The notes: a model not told the origin generated them from the letters alone. A stretch of 64,000 nt of DNA from Mycoplasma sp. Pen4 (GCF_014352955.1 NZ_CP060691.1:806001-870000), one strand, 5' to 3'. Positions 35,110 to 45,312 are shown, numbered from the stretch's first letter. Made by a program: numbers and translations.

Positions 35110-35888
35110 TTAATTATCATTTGAATCTATATCTAAGTCATATTCGTTAAGTAACTGTTGTTTTATATTCTTTGATAAATTTGCATCCGGTAATTTAATT
35201 ATTGTTACTAAAATGACATAAAATATTGCCTCTAGATCTCGTTGATCTTGAATATCCTTTTTAAAATGACTAAAATCCCAAATGTCTTTTACTAGTACAC
35301 GTTTATTAAGTTCAATTGGTTTTTCGCTAAATTTTTGAAATGATTCACTTAACTTAGATGTAAATTTAGCATCTAATTCAGTGTTGTTTTTCATTTCTAT
35401 TAAAGATAATCTTGATTTTCCTTTTTCAATCAATTGCTTGAATTTTTTCTTATAACTAAATCAAAAATTTCATAATCCAAATAATGAAAATAATATTACC
35501 ATAGGCATAATAATATAAATAAATCATAATCCTCTGTATTTATTGAGTATTTAGGAGCTATTATTAAAGCAAAAATCAAAAAACTAGAAAAACCGAATAA
35601 ACTTAATGAAAGCATAATTGACTGCGATATTAAACCTTGTTTATATATCTTTTTAAATCAATTATTTTCATAATCATCAATAATTAAATTAAAACCTTTT
35701 ACAAAGGTATTATTTTTATTTAATTTATTTAATGTTTGTACTTTAACATTATCAATATATAACAATATTTTGTATATATGGTCGATTTTATTAACCATTT
35801 TAGTTTGAAAAATTATCATTATGAAACCTGGTAGCAATGGCAAGAATACCATTATAAAAATCGAAAGTATTACGTATATTGAATCCAT
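35110..35888 (-). pseudogene. Frameshifted copy of the membrane protein at 36148-36939
   Basis: Closely similar along its length to the intact neighbour, but the reading frame breaks near 35515-35525. The N-terminal part (MDSIYVILSIFIMVFLPLLP...) runs 35888 to a TAA at 35496-35498 (130 aa). The C-terminal part, in another frame, runs to 35110 and ends NEYDLDIDSNDN. Comparison with the intact copy shows one base missing in a T-run after the codons for APKYSI. The short upstream ORF is also damaged here (ATG changed to ATT, plus an indel). This points to real decay, not a single sequencing error, though the latter cannot be excluded for the main frame. Confidence 0.8.
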
Positions 35889-36103
35889 ATTTACCCTAAA
35901 TTATCCTTTTTATTTTTATTTGTTAATGGTGAATTTCAATGTCAAAAAATTCTTTAATTTGTATTTTGATCCTTTTAAATTAAATATTTAACAAGATGAT
36001 TATAACATTTTGTAAACGTTTCACACCGCAACATAGTTTATAAACAAAAAATTTAACAAACAAGTCATAAAAACACATCCAATCAGTTTTCTTGTAAATG
36101 GTA
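35889..36103 (-). repeat. Upstream part of the tandem duplication
   Basis: About 130 bases resemble 36940-37065: the -10 TATAAT (minus, 35999-36004), AAAAGGA site, a degraded short ORF and AAAAAGGATAATTTAGG. The remainder, up to the terminator at 36104, is AT-rich with no gene seen. Confidence 0.6.
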
Positions 36104-36143
36104 TCAAAAATGCAAACCGCATAATTGTGGTTTGCAATAATAT
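36104..36143 (-). terminator. Terminator of the intact membrane-protein gene
   Basis: Minus strand TTGCAAACCACA / TGCGGTTTGCA with T-run; close copy of the hairpin at 35064-35101. Confidence 0.82.
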
Positions 36144-36147
36144 ATAG

Positions 36148-36939
36148 TTATTTGTTTCTATCGTTTGTATCTATACCCAAGTCATATTCATTAAGTAGCT
36201 GTTGTTTTATGTTCTCTGATAAATTCGATTCTGGTAATTTAATTATTGTTACTAAAATGACATAAAATATTGCCTCTAGATCTCGTTTATCTTCAATATT
36301 CTTTTTAAAGTGACTAAAATCCCAAATATCTTTTACCAGTACACGTTTGTTGAGTTTAACTGGTGTTTCATTAAATTTTTGAAATGATTCACTTAATTTA
36401 AATGCAAATTCAGCATCTAATTCAGCATTGTTTTTAATTTCTACTAAAGATAATCTTGATTTTCCCTTTTCTATCATCTGCATGAATTTTTTCTTATATG
36501 TAGATTTAATATATCATAAACCAAATAATAAATTAAGTATTATGAATGGGACAAAAATAAAAATGAAGAAATCAGGTCCTAATGTATCAATTGAATATTT
36601 AGGTGCAATAACTCGAGAAAAAACTATATAAAGTATTAAAACAAAAACACTTATTAAAATTGCAACTCATAATGTTTTTAGAGCTTGTCTATATATTTTT
36701 TTAAATCAAACATTTTTAAAATCATCGATTATCAAATTAAAACCGTTTACTAGGGTATTATTTTTATTCATATTTTTTATGTTCTGTATTTTTTCATTTT
36801 CGATATAAAGTAAGGCTTTATATATGTGATTTATTTTACTTGTCATTTTTATTTGAAAAATTGATATTATAATACCGGGCACTAATAATAAAAATATAAA
36901 TAAAACAATCAAAAATATTAATAATGTAGTTCTATCCAT
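36148..36939 (-). CDS. Three-pass membrane protein, unknown (263 aa); intact copy of a tandem pair
   Basis: An N-terminal membrane segment (residues about 4-30), a cytosolic stretch, then two segments (about 88-112 and 122-145), and a hydrophilic C-terminal domain of about 115 residues containing the invariant blocks LNKRVLVKDIWDFSHFKK and RDLEAIFYVILVTIIKLP, shared with the broken copy. Four Trp codons are TGA. Translation is probably coupled to a 22-codon ORF that ends two bases before the ATG; AGGAT ribosome-binding sequences lie inside that ORF. No known family is recognised. Confidence 0.78.
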
Positions 36940-36941
36940 TT

Positions 36942-37010
36942 TTATCCTAAATTATCCTTTTTAATTTTATTTGTTAATGGTGAATCTCATATTCCAGATA
37001 ATTCTTTCAT
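36942..37010 (-). CDS. Short upstream ORF (22 aa), probable leader peptide
   Basis: ATG 37010 to TAA 36942-36944, with AAAAGGAG ten bases upstream and an extended -10 at 37051-37056. The peptide begins MKELSGIWDSPL and ends KDNLG; its Trp is TGA. It ends two bases before the membrane-protein start, as expected for translational coupling. In the broken tandem copy the matching ORF has lost its ATG. Confidence 0.55.
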
Positions 37011-37050
37011 TTTTATTTTGCTCCTTTTAAATTGAATATTTAATGAGATG

Positions 37051-37056
37051 ATTATA
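37051..37056 (-). promoter_or_regulatory. Extended -10 promoter for the leader ORF and membrane gene
   Basis: Minus-strand ATGTTATAAT; predicted start about 34 bases before the short ORF. The same box is present in the duplicated copy (35999-36004). Confidence 0.6.
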
Positions 37057-37103
37057 ACATTTTGTAGTCACTTCCATAAGAGCGACAATGTTTTAGATTA
37101 AAT

Positions 37104-37125
37104 TAAAAAAACCAGAAAATCTGGC
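37104..37125 (-). terminator. Terminator of trxA
   Basis: Minus strand CCAGA TTT TCTGG followed by a seven-T run. Confidence 0.85.
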
Positions 37126-37142
37126 TTCTTTAAAATCTATTA

Positions 37143-37451
37143 TTATAATGCTTCTACTTCATCTTTTAATAATGCATATGGTTTGAAACCAACTGTTTCA
37201 CCAACAAGTTCACCTTTTTTGTAAACTTTTGTAAATGGAATTGATGAAACACCTGCTTCTTGAGCATATTCTTTATTTGTGTCAATGTTAACTCTATAAA
37301 TATTTACATTGTTTTTTGTTGCTAATTCTTCTAAAGATGATTTGTACATTCTACATGGACCACATCATTCTGCGTAGAAAACAACTAAATTTAAATCTTC
37401 TTTTTTCTCTAATGCTGCTAGAACATCATTTTTTGTAGCTTCGTGTAACAT
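37143..37451 (-). CDS. trxA: Thioredoxin (102 aa)
   Basis: Small cytosolic dithiol protein that reduces disulfides and can feed peroxiredoxins such as the Tpx at 13.9 kb. The redox motif is W29-C30-G-P-C33, the cis-Pro loop is SSIPF, and the fold length is standard. Both Trp of the AEWCGPC block region use TGA. Start at 37451 with GGAGG. No thioredoxin reductase lies nearby. Confidence 0.96.
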
Positions 37452-37601
37452 TTTTGCCTCCGATATTTGTTTTTTGTATATCAATTATATATTAAAATAT
37501 GAAAAAACTTATTTAATGCTGTTTTTTTTATTATTTTTTCACTTTTTGTTATTTTCTTAGTTTTTTTAGAATTTTTAAGATTTTAAAAAATTGTAAAAAA
37601 A

Positions 37602-37703
37602 CAGCGATGCCCTATTTTCACCATGCGGCTATCGTCGGCACTGAAGGGCTTAACTACTGAGTTCGGAATGGATTCAGGTGATCCCCTTCGCTATTATCGC
37701 TAC
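37602..37703 (-). rRNA. rrf: 5S ribosomal RNA
   Basis: Minus strand: the conserved core CCGAACTCAGTAGTTAAG, GCCGACGATAGC and terminal pairing AGCGAT/ATCGCT are present, about 102 nt. It stands alone, with no 16S or 23S nearby. A -10 element TGCTACAAT lies 5-8 bases before the 5' end, and a T-run follows the 3' end, so it is an independent transcript. Confidence 0.95.
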
Positions 37704-37707
37704 AAAT

Positions 37708-37713
37708 ATTGTA
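37708..37713 (-). promoter_or_regulatory. -10 box for 5S rRNA
   Basis: Minus-strand TACAAT with TG one base upstream (extended -10), just before the 5S 5' end. Confidence 0.6.
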
Positions 37714-37768
37714 GCACAATTTAAAAGAGTTGAAGCAAAAAAATTATTTTTTTATTTTTTATAAATTA

Positions 37769-37810
37769 AAAAAGCACGGTCCCAGGTTCGAAATCTGGTT
37801 CCGCGCTTTT
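37769..37810 (-). terminator. tRNA-like hairpin, likely terminator of the lipoprotein gene
   Basis: On the plus strand it reads like a tRNA 3' half: T-arm CCAGGTTCGAAATCTGG followed by TTCCGCGC, but with no CCA, anticodon or D-arm. Outer bases AAAAGC and GCTTTT also pair (one mismatch inside). On the minus strand a six-T run follows, so it should terminate the transcript coming from 37914-39350. Confidence 0.6.
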
Positions 37811-37913
37811 AAGCTTCCTTTAAAATATATTTACACACTAAACAAAAGGATCTCACACTTACTATAATGAATATAACAAGAGATCAAACTAAATCCCTGT
37901 TTACATCAAGATT

Positions 37914-39350
37914 TTAGTTCGATTTTTTAACTTTAAACTTTGAAAGAATATGGAATATCAATTTAATTAATTCAGAATTATAACTTTCTAGCTCTTTCGG
38001 TGTTAATGAAGATTGATTATTGAAAAAGGCACTTGTTGTCTTTTTTAAACTATTTAAAAAAGCAAATAAGACTTCTTTTTGTTGAGTAGTTAAAGAACTT
38101 TTAACTAAATGTAGATTAATTTCAAATTCAATTTGTGTATTAATCTCAACATCAACCATTCTATCTGGTCCTTCAAGTTCTAGTGTTTGTACTAAGTTTA
38201 ATAACTCATTTTTAATTGAGCTTAAAAATTGAATTGGATTGTAATTATTTAAATTTAAATTTGGGACATTGAACGCTATTTTCTTATCTGTTTTTATAAT
38301 ATCAGGAAAACCACCATACGGATAATTTGAAACAATATAATTACTACTATTTTGTTTTACATCACTATAAAAACGTTCAATAAGTTCATTAAAAATATCA
38401 TTTTCAATAACAACTTTATTTGCGGTGTCATAAACACCAAACATTTGATTTAAAGCTTGTACAAATAAAGAATCTGTTGCATAATAACCTTTATTTAATA
38501 AACTAAAAATAATATTTAAAGATTTAGATAAAGAATTATTATCGTAATTTTGTATTTGGTTGTCAATGTAACTAATTACATTTTTAATAATTTCTTTTTG
38601 CTTTGTTGCGATTTCGGCAATATTAAATGGTGCATTTTCATTATTAGGATTAAATGACAACATTGGTAGTTCATATACAAGATTAAAAATATATTTCTTG
38701 GCTATTGTTTTATTTGAAGCATTGTCACTTTTAAAATACTCAATTAGTTCATTTAATTCTTGATTTATTTCTCTACCTATTGCTAATAAATTATTATTGT
38801 TAAATTTATGAATTTCAGGTGAAGTTGATTTTTTATAATATAAATTTATAACACTTGTTTCAGGAGTTGTATATTCTGTTTTTAATGGTAATTTTGGTAA
38901 ATCAGGATTAAAATACTCTGGAACATTTTCTAAACCACTTTTATCTTTCATTTCAGGTTCTGGTGTTGGTTGAATTGTAGAAGGATTTTTGATGCTTGGA
39001 TCACTTAGAATTGGATCTTTTGGTTTTTCTGAGTTATCTGAATCATCATTTTTTGTATGGTTATCAATTGGGTTACTTGTATCTTTTTCATTATTTAAAT
39101 CATCATTATTTGGATTTGTTTCTTTATCACTTTGGTTATCTGCGTTAGTATCTTGATGATCATTTTTATTTTCAACATTTGTTTGATCTTGGTTATCTTT
39201 TGGATTATTAGGCGGATTAATGCTTATTAATGGTTTTTCTGAATTATTTAGATTTTCGCTCGGTGAAATACCACAAGATATTGTCATTGCGGGGATGAGT
39301 ATCATTTGTGACATTGCCACTAGTAGTGATTTCCTAATAATTCGTTTCAT
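37914..39350 (-). CDS. Surface lipoprotein with Asn/Asp/Lys/Pro-rich spacer (478 aa)
   Basis: Signal MKRIIRKSLLVAMSQMILIP with lipobox TISC (Cys26). Residues about 30-140 are a low-complexity hydrophilic spacer (repeats of Asn, Asp, Lys, Pro, Gln), as in mycoplasma surface lipoproteins that hold a domain away from the membrane. The rest is helical-looking with blocks such as DRMVDVEINTQIEFEINLH. No Trp and no enzyme motif. The start has TATAAT seven bases upstream and no Shine-Dalgarno. Function unknown; adhesion or antigenic roles are only guesses. Confidence 0.88.
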   Translation of the reverse strand: MKRIIRKSLLVAMSQMILIPAMTISCGISPSENLNNSEKPLISINPPNNPKDNQDQTNVENKNDHQDTNADNQSDKETNPNNDDLNNEKDTSNPIDNHTKNDDSDNSEKPKDPILSDPSIKNPSTIQPTPEPEMKDKSGLENVPEYFNPDLPKLPLKTEYTTPETSVINLYYKKSTSPEIHKFNNNNLLAIGREINQELNELIEYFKSDNASNKTIAKKYIFNLVYELPMLSFNPNNENAPFNIAEIATKQKEIIKNVISYIDNQIQNYDNNSLSKSLNIIFSLLNKGYYATDSLFVQALNQMFGVYDTANKVVIENDIFNELIERFYSDVKQNSSNYIVSNYPYGGFPDIIKTDKKIAFNVPNLNLNNYNPIQFLSSIKNELLNLVQTLELEGPDRMVDVEINTQIEFEINLHLVKSSLTTQQKEVLFAFLNSLKKTTSAFFNNQSSLTPKELESYNSELIKLIFHILSKFKVKKSN

Positions 39351-39357
39351 ACTTAAA

Positions 39358-39363
39358 ATTATA
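39358..39363 (-). promoter_or_regulatory. -10 box for the lipoprotein gene
   Basis: Minus-strand TATAAT with seven bases before the ATG at 39350. Confidence 0.5.
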
Positions 39364-39387
39364 CTAAACCCATATAAACAAGAGCAA

Positions 39388-39411
39388 AGAAAAAAGGGAA
39401 TTTTCCCTTTC
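39388..39411 (-). terminator. Terminator of the trigger-factor-related gene
   Basis: AAAGGGAA AA TTCCCTTT followed by T-rich sequence on the minus strand. Confidence 0.8.
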
Positions 39412-39419
39412 TTTTTCTA

Positions 39420-40574
39420 TTAAAAGTCAAGATATTTTTCAATTTTTGCATATGCTTCTGGATAGTATTTTTTAGCAAAATATTGCCCAACTTTTTTAAA
39501 TAAAACGATGTTTGTAACTTGATATGTTGAAATATTTACTCACTCATTTTTAGGAGTAACTGCTTTTAATAATCTCATCTCATTATTAAAGTTTTCTTCA
39601 GTAATCGCAATTCCTAATTTCTTTTGGAATACATTTGTTCAGAAATAATTTGCAATAAAACTTTCTGCGTATGCATACATTTGCATAATATTATCTTGAT
39701 TTACTGGTACCTCAAATAAGTTTGCTTCATAATCTAATAGATCTGATGGGATTTTTAATTTTGATCCATTTGTTTTAAGAATTTCACCAACTACTTCTTG
39801 ACCATAATCAAAAATTGCTCTTGTAGAGTTTGCGTAATATGCATCGTGTTCAATGAATTTAATTACATCATCAAATGTTTTGAAGTTATCAATTTTTAAT
39901 AAATGGAAGTTGTCTTCAGTAATAGGCATGTATTCTTCCTTAAAGATTGATACAGGTTTAATAATATAGGTGTGTTCTTCAATTACATATTCATATTCTT
40001 TGTTAATTTCTTTACCAACAACAAATCTTTCATATTCATTTTCTGAATCATTATTCGCATGAGCCACATATGTTGTTTTTTGATTTGCTTGGTTTGCTTG
40101 GTTAAGTGGATAAATTTCGAAATGAATAAAATCACCAGCTTCAATTGTTGTTTTATCTACATCAATTAAAAATCTGTGTTTTGTTAAATAACCTTTAACA
40201 AAGTCTTGAACTATTGAATCAATATTCTCATTAATTTTAAATTCTGCAGTTGGTTTTTGGTCTATGTCATAAATTGATAAATCATCTACATAATAACTTC
40301 TTAAATCAACTGTAATTTCGCTTAATGAAATAACCGGATTTTCTTCAACTCCCATGAAATAAACTCTATCTTCATGTTCTTTGATGTTTTCTACTAATAA
40401 TTGAGCTCTTTTTTCTCTAATGAATAATTTTTTAGCAGCTTCAAGAATTGATTTTTGATCAATCTTAATATCTTTTGATACTTCTTTTTGTGCTTCTAAT
40501 TGTTTTAAAGCTTGATTTTGTAAGTTAATTCAGTCTAATCCGTCTAAATGAATTGTTTTAACGTCAAATTTCAT
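39420..40574 (-). CDS. Trigger-factor-related chaperone (384 aa)
   Basis: Resembles the C-terminal, chaperone part of trigger factor and the shortened trigger-factor-related proteins of mycoplasmas: long charged helices, a beta-rich middle (DFIHFEIYPLNQANQ, VVGKEINKEYEYVI) and a helical C-terminal third containing YGQEVVGEILKTNGSKLKIP, which recalls the trigger-factor arm. The ribosome-docking GFRxGK motif is not visible. The start at 40574 is preferred over 40577 because the AGGAG site is then five bases away. Trp codons are TGA. Assignment is by resemblance and is less certain than for housekeeping genes. Confidence 0.68.
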
Positions 40575-40707
40575 CATATCTCCTAGGTGTTATATATCTA
40601 TGTTTAGATTATAAAGTTTTATTTGTAACATTCTAAAAATTACTAATAATTTCCATTTTTGAGTTTCATAAATTTAATATTTAGTTAGTTTAAAAAATGC
40701 AATAATT

Positions 40708-40713
40708 TATAAT
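40708..40713 (+). promoter_or_regulatory. -10 box of leaderless promoter for ligA
   Basis: TATAAT, six bases, ATG at 40720. Confidence 0.6.
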
Positions 40714-40719
40714 TTAATT

Positions 40720-42825
40720 ATGACTAAATTAGACGAAATTCAACAAAGAATTATTGAACTTACAAATGAAATTAATAAACTAAATCATGCTTATTATAAT
40801 TTGGATAAACCTTTAACTGAGGATTATATATATGATCGTTTATTACGTGAACTAGAAGAATTAGAGATTAAATATCCTAAGTTCATCCAAGAAGATTCAC
40901 CAACTAAAAAAATTGGTGGTGTACCAAGCATTGATTTTTTCAAATATACACACAAAAAACCTATGCTTTCTCTTGCTAAAGCTTATAGTTTTGAAGAAAT
41001 TAAAAAATTTGTACAAGACATACAGGATTCAATTCCAAATAATCACGAATTAACCTATAGTTTAGAACCAAAAGTAGATGGATTATCTATTTCATTAATT
41101 TATCAAGATGGTAAATTAGAACGAGCAGTTACACGTGGTGATGGAAAAATTGGTGAAGATGTTACAAAAAATGCATTATTAATCAATTCTATACCTAAGA
41201 GAATTGATTATTATGAACCATTAGAGGTTCGTGGTGAAATTTATATTTCTAAAACTCAATTTAATAAAACAAATGCACAACTTTTAAAAGAATTTGATGA
41301 TAAAATCAATCATTATACACATGTTTTATTGCCAGAATATAATCAAAAAATGTTTCTCTTTAACAATGGCGAATTAAAGAAAGAACCTAAGGAACCGAAA
41401 AAACCAACTGAAAATCTTTTTGCAAATCCAAGAAACATGGCTGCAGGAACATTACGTCAAAAAAACTTTGAATTATTAATTGAACGTGACTTGCAGGTAG
41501 TCTTATATGATTTAGTTGACCCATTAGAACACGGAATCTTAACACAGATGGACGCTATCGAATTTATTAGCAGATTAGGTTTTGCAACAAACCCATATAA
41601 ATATATTGCGAAAAATTCTGATGATATTATTGACGCAATTAAAAAGTTTGAAGATCTTAAAGATAAATTTGAATATGAGTGTGATGGTTTTGTTATTAAA
41701 CTAAATAATCTAACTTATTGAGAACAACTTGGTAAAACAGCAAAATTCCCAAAATATGCAATTGCATTTAAATATCAAACCGAAGAAGCCTATGCCACAG
41801 TAAGGAAAATTACAACAACCGTTGGTAGAACTGGAAAAATTACATACGTTGCAAACTTTGATGAAGTAAATTTAAACCAAACAAGAGTTTCTAATGCAAC
41901 GCTTCATAATTATGATTTTATTAAATCTATTGGTTTGAATATTGGAGATGTTGTTACAGTGATTAAATCTGGTGAAATTATTCCTAAAATCATTATGCTC
42001 AAGGAGAAAAAAGTAGAAGGAATATATCCTAAACAACTCAATTGTCCAATGTGTCATAGTCTTTTAATTGAATATGATGGTATAGTTGATCAATTCTGTG
42101 TTAATGATGAGTGTAGTGAAAAACTTATTAAAAATATGATTCACTTTACATCACGTAATGCAATGAATATTCAAGATTTAGGTGAATCAATTGTTCGTAT
42201 CTTGTTTGAAAATAATCTTATTAGCGATTATGCTTCAATTTATGAATTACATAATTATAAAAATGAACTTTTAAACCTTCCACGCTTTGCCGAGAAAAAA
42301 GTTGATAACTTATTAAACTCAATTGATCAGTCACGTAATGTAATGCTTTATAAGGTTCTTTTTGCCCTTGGAATTAAGCACATTGGTTTACAAGTTGCTC
42401 AAATTATTACTGAAAATATGTCTAAATTGTCCGATTTAACTAATAAGACTTTCTTAAATAATTTAATACTAGTTAATTCGATTGGTCCAGAAATAGTAAA
42501 TTCTTTAATCGAATATATTTCTGACGAAAATAATGTTGAACAAATCCACAAATTAGATAAAGTTTTAAATTATGTTAAAGATACAACAGAAAAAACAAAT
42601 AAATTAAATGGTTTAACTTTTGTAGTTACAGGTAAGCACTCAATAGATCGAGATGACTTTAAAAAACTCATAGTTGATAATGGTGGAATTGCTTCGTCAT
42701 CAATATCTAAGAAAACAAACTATCTCATTGCAGGTGATAATTCAGGAGATAGTAAACTAACAAAAGCAAAAGACCTTGGCATAACAGTAATTAATGAAAA
42801 TGATTTTCTAGAAATGATTAAATAA
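40720..42825 (+). CDS. ligA: NAD-dependent DNA ligase LigA (701 aa)
   Basis: Seals nicks in DNA during replication and repair, using NAD. N-terminal Ia domain (HAYYNLDKP, DRLLRELEELE), adenylation domain with the nucleophile Lys118 in EPKVDGLS, OB fold, a Cys4 zinc finger (CPMC, CVNDEC), helix-hairpin-helix repeats and a C-terminal BRCT domain (LNGLTFVVTGKHS to the end). A mycoplasma-type insertion of about 30 residues (HVLLPEYNQKMFLFNNGELK and a KEPKEPKKP stretch) precedes FANPRNMAAG. The start follows TATAAT by six bases, without a Shine-Dalgarno, so it is leaderless. A bidirectional terminator follows. Confidence 0.97.
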
Positions 42826-42851
42826 AAACAAATCCACAAAAGATTTGTTTT
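42825..42851. terminator. Bidirectional terminator
   Basis: AAAACAAATC CACAAAA GATTTGTTTT, between ligA and the convergent lipoprotein. Confidence 0.88.
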
Positions 42852-42861
42852 TTAATTTGAA

Positions 42862-44066
42862 TTATCTTGGTTCCATAGGACCAAAAAATGGTAAAGCACT
42901 TTGAGATGTTTGTGATAATAAATAAGCACTATTCGCAGCATAACTGTCTGCTGCTTCATTTAAACTTCTAATTCCTTCATCTTGTAATGGGTTTGGATTA
43001 TATGTTCTATATTGCGATGAAGCTAAAAATGATAAAGCTTCGTCATTAGTTAAATCGAGAATTTTATCCATTGCTTCTTTTGATAAGTTCATTGTTTTTT
43101 CAAAAAGAGAAACTAATGTATCGATAAACTCAACACCTTTATCTGTTAATTTTGTATCACTTAATTTTGGTATATGAATTGTAAATGTTGCTTGGATTTT
43201 ACTTTTTGTTGGATAAATGTGTGTTTTATTGTCATCATTTGCAATTTGAATTTTCTTCATTTCTTCATTAATTTTTTGGAGTGATCTTTTGAAATTTTCT
43301 GTACCATTTCAATTTGATGTTCCGAAGTCGATAACATGATCTTCTAATACATATTTATCACTATTTGTAAAAATATCGTGGAATTTTAAACCTTTTAATT
43401 TGGTTTTGTCACCATTTAAAGTCGAAATAAATTCTGCGTATTGTTTTGTTGAAAATAATTCATTAACATCTACTGATGCAAGGTTTTCATTAGCATTTTT
43501 AACAAAACTTAATATTGGACTTGTTTCAAGAGCAAGATTTAAAATTGCCACAGGATCAATTTGTTGATTTTCAGGAATTCCAGCACCATATGGTGAAGAT
43601 TTTAAAATTTCTTGAATATTTAAGGTGTAACCTTCAGGTGAAGTTAAAGCATTAAAGATTTCTTTAAAATTTGGTAATAATGATCCAAGAACATTACCAA
43701 AAAGAGTGTTGAAGTTTTCTTCAGAAGCTTTGATTGTATCCTTGTCAATGAAAACGAATGAATGAGTTTCTACATCTAAAGGTAATTGTAATGTAACTGC
43801 ATGTGAATTTTTAATTCCATCAGCTATTTTTTTAATTGAGTCGGTTAAGAAATCAAAAAATGCATTAGTAACCTTTTTCATTTCATTTGAAATTGTTTTC
43901 CTTCTCCTTTTGAAGGTGTTTTAATAATTTCGCTTAAATTAATGTTTGCTTTTAATTCTGTTTTTTGTTTTGTTTCTGATGAACATGCTACTGTTGTTGC
44001 AATAAACCCTGTAGCACTAACTGCGGCAAAAGCTGGTAAAATAAATTTTCTAATTTTTCTTTTCAT
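42862..44066 (-). pseudogene. Lipoprotein gene interrupted by a frameshift
   Basis: The 5' part (from ATG 44066) encodes a clear lipoprotein signal, MKRKIRKFILPAFAAVSATG with lipobox TVAC, but runs into TAA at 43845-43847 (73 aa). The main body lies in another frame, 43881 down to TAA 42862-42864 (ATG 43881, MKKVTNAFFDFLTDS...). If the run GGAAAACA near 43890-43900 had one more A, both parts would join as one lipoprotein of about 400 aa. Possible explanations: phase variation by slippage, a decayed gene, a sequencing error, or internal initiation at 43881 giving a protein without a signal. Trp in the body is TGA. Confidence 0.72.
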
Positions 44067-44129
44067 AGTACTTTAATTATAAAATAATTAAATACTCTTA
44101 ATTTAATTTTCCACAAATATGCTTTTTAC

Positions 44130-44144
44130 GCCTATTATATAGGC
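44130..44144. repeat. Short palindrome upstream of the lipoprotein
   Basis: GCCTAT TAT ATAGGC in the 213-base gap between the lipoprotein and rplS, flanked by AT-rich runs. Apart from the rplS terminator, nothing else is seen in the gap. Confidence 0.4.
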
Positions 44145-44231
44145 ATAAAAAATATGAAAATAATTTTATTAACCACTTAATTTCGATATGAAAACTATAA
44201 ACTTAATGTCAAATTATTGACTAATTGAAAA

Positions 44232-44262
44232 AACAAAAAATAGCTAGACTAGCTACTTTTTT
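44232..44262 (-). terminator. Terminator of the rpsP-trmD-rplS operon
   Basis: Minus strand AGTAGCTAG / TAGCTA-type stem followed by TTTTTTG, 18 bases past the rplS stop. Confidence 0.8.
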
Positions 44263-44279
44263 TAGGGCAAATTGATTTA

Positions 44280-44636
44280 TTATTTTGTTCTTTTAATTTC
44301 TTTAAGACGTGCGCTTTTACCTCTACGGCTTCTCATGTAGAATAATCTTTTTCTACGAACTTTGTTTGAACGAACTACTTCAATGTGAGCGATTAATGGT
44401 GAGTTAACAGGGAATGTTCTCTCAACACCTACACCATATGAATCTTTTCTAACTGTGAACATTTCTCTTGTTCCAGATTCTTTTTTGCTAATTACAAGCC
44501 CTTCAAAGATTTGAATACGTTCTTTTTCACCTTCACGGATACGAACGTGCACTTTAACGTTGTCACCTGTTGTAAAAGCAGGTAAGTCTGTACGTAATTG
44601 TGATTTTTCAACAACTTCTAATAATTTATTTCTCAT
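44280..44636 (-). CDS. rplS: 50S ribosomal protein L19 (118 aa)
   Basis: Large-subunit protein at the interface with the 30S. Typical length and motifs: [41 protein letters not shown] and the Arg-rich end. The start overlaps the trmD stop by 11 bases, so translation is coupled. Confidence 0.97.
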   Translation of the reverse strand: MRNKLLEVVEKSQLRTDLPAFTTGDNVKVHVRIREGEKERIQIFEGLVISKKESGTREMFTVRKDSYGVGVERTFPVNSPLIAHIEVVRSNKVRRKRLFYMRSRRGKSARLKEIKRTK

Positions 44637-45312
44637 TTTTCTTTATCCTTTCAAGAATATCAGGTCTATTCTTACGAGTTTTCGCAATTTGTGCCTGTTT
44701 TTTTCATTCTTCTATTTCCTTGTGATTTCCACCAAAAAGCACTTCTGGAACTTTCATTCCTTTATACTCGCGTGGTCTAGTGTATTGTGGATAATCTAAT
44801 AATCCAACACCTTGAAATGATTCATACACATGCGATTCTTCTCTAATTACATTAGGAAGTAATCTAGTAACTGCATCAGCCATTACCATCGAAGGTAATT
44901 CGCCACCAGTTATCACATAATCACCAATTGATAATTCAATATCAACTAGCTCAACTACTCTTTCATCAAAACCTTCATATCTCCCAGAAATAAACGTAAT
45001 TTGATCATATTTGGTCATTTCTTGAGCGATTTCTTGAGTAAATTGTTTTCCTTGAGGAGTTACAAGAACTTTATAACCACCTCTATCTTTTAGCGAATCT
45101 AAAGCTAAATCAATTGGTTCTACTTGTAAAAGTAAACCGTGACCACCACCATAGATTTCATCATCTACTTTGCGGTGTTTATTTTTGCTGAAATTTCTAA
45201 AGTCAACAACTTCAAAGTTGATAAGGTTTTTATCTTGAGCCTTTTTCATAATGCTTTCATTAATAAAAGGTTCAAAGTAGTTAGGAAATAATGTAAGAAA
45301 ATTAATTTTCAT
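44626..45312 (-). CDS. trmD: tRNA (guanine-N1)-methyltransferase TrmD (228 aa)
   Basis: Methylates G37 next to the anticodon with S-adenosylmethionine, preventing frameshifts. SPOUT-knot motifs are clear: [40 protein letters not shown], and [14 protein letters not shown]. One TGA Trp at 44704. It overlaps rpsP by one base (TAATG) and rplS by 11 bases. The rimM gene that usually sits between rpsP and trmD is absent. Confidence 0.97.

Noticed and set aside
35496-35888. The 130-aa N-terminal piece as an independent gene
   Set aside because: The intact tandem copy shows that it is the first part of a longer protein broken by a one-base deletion.
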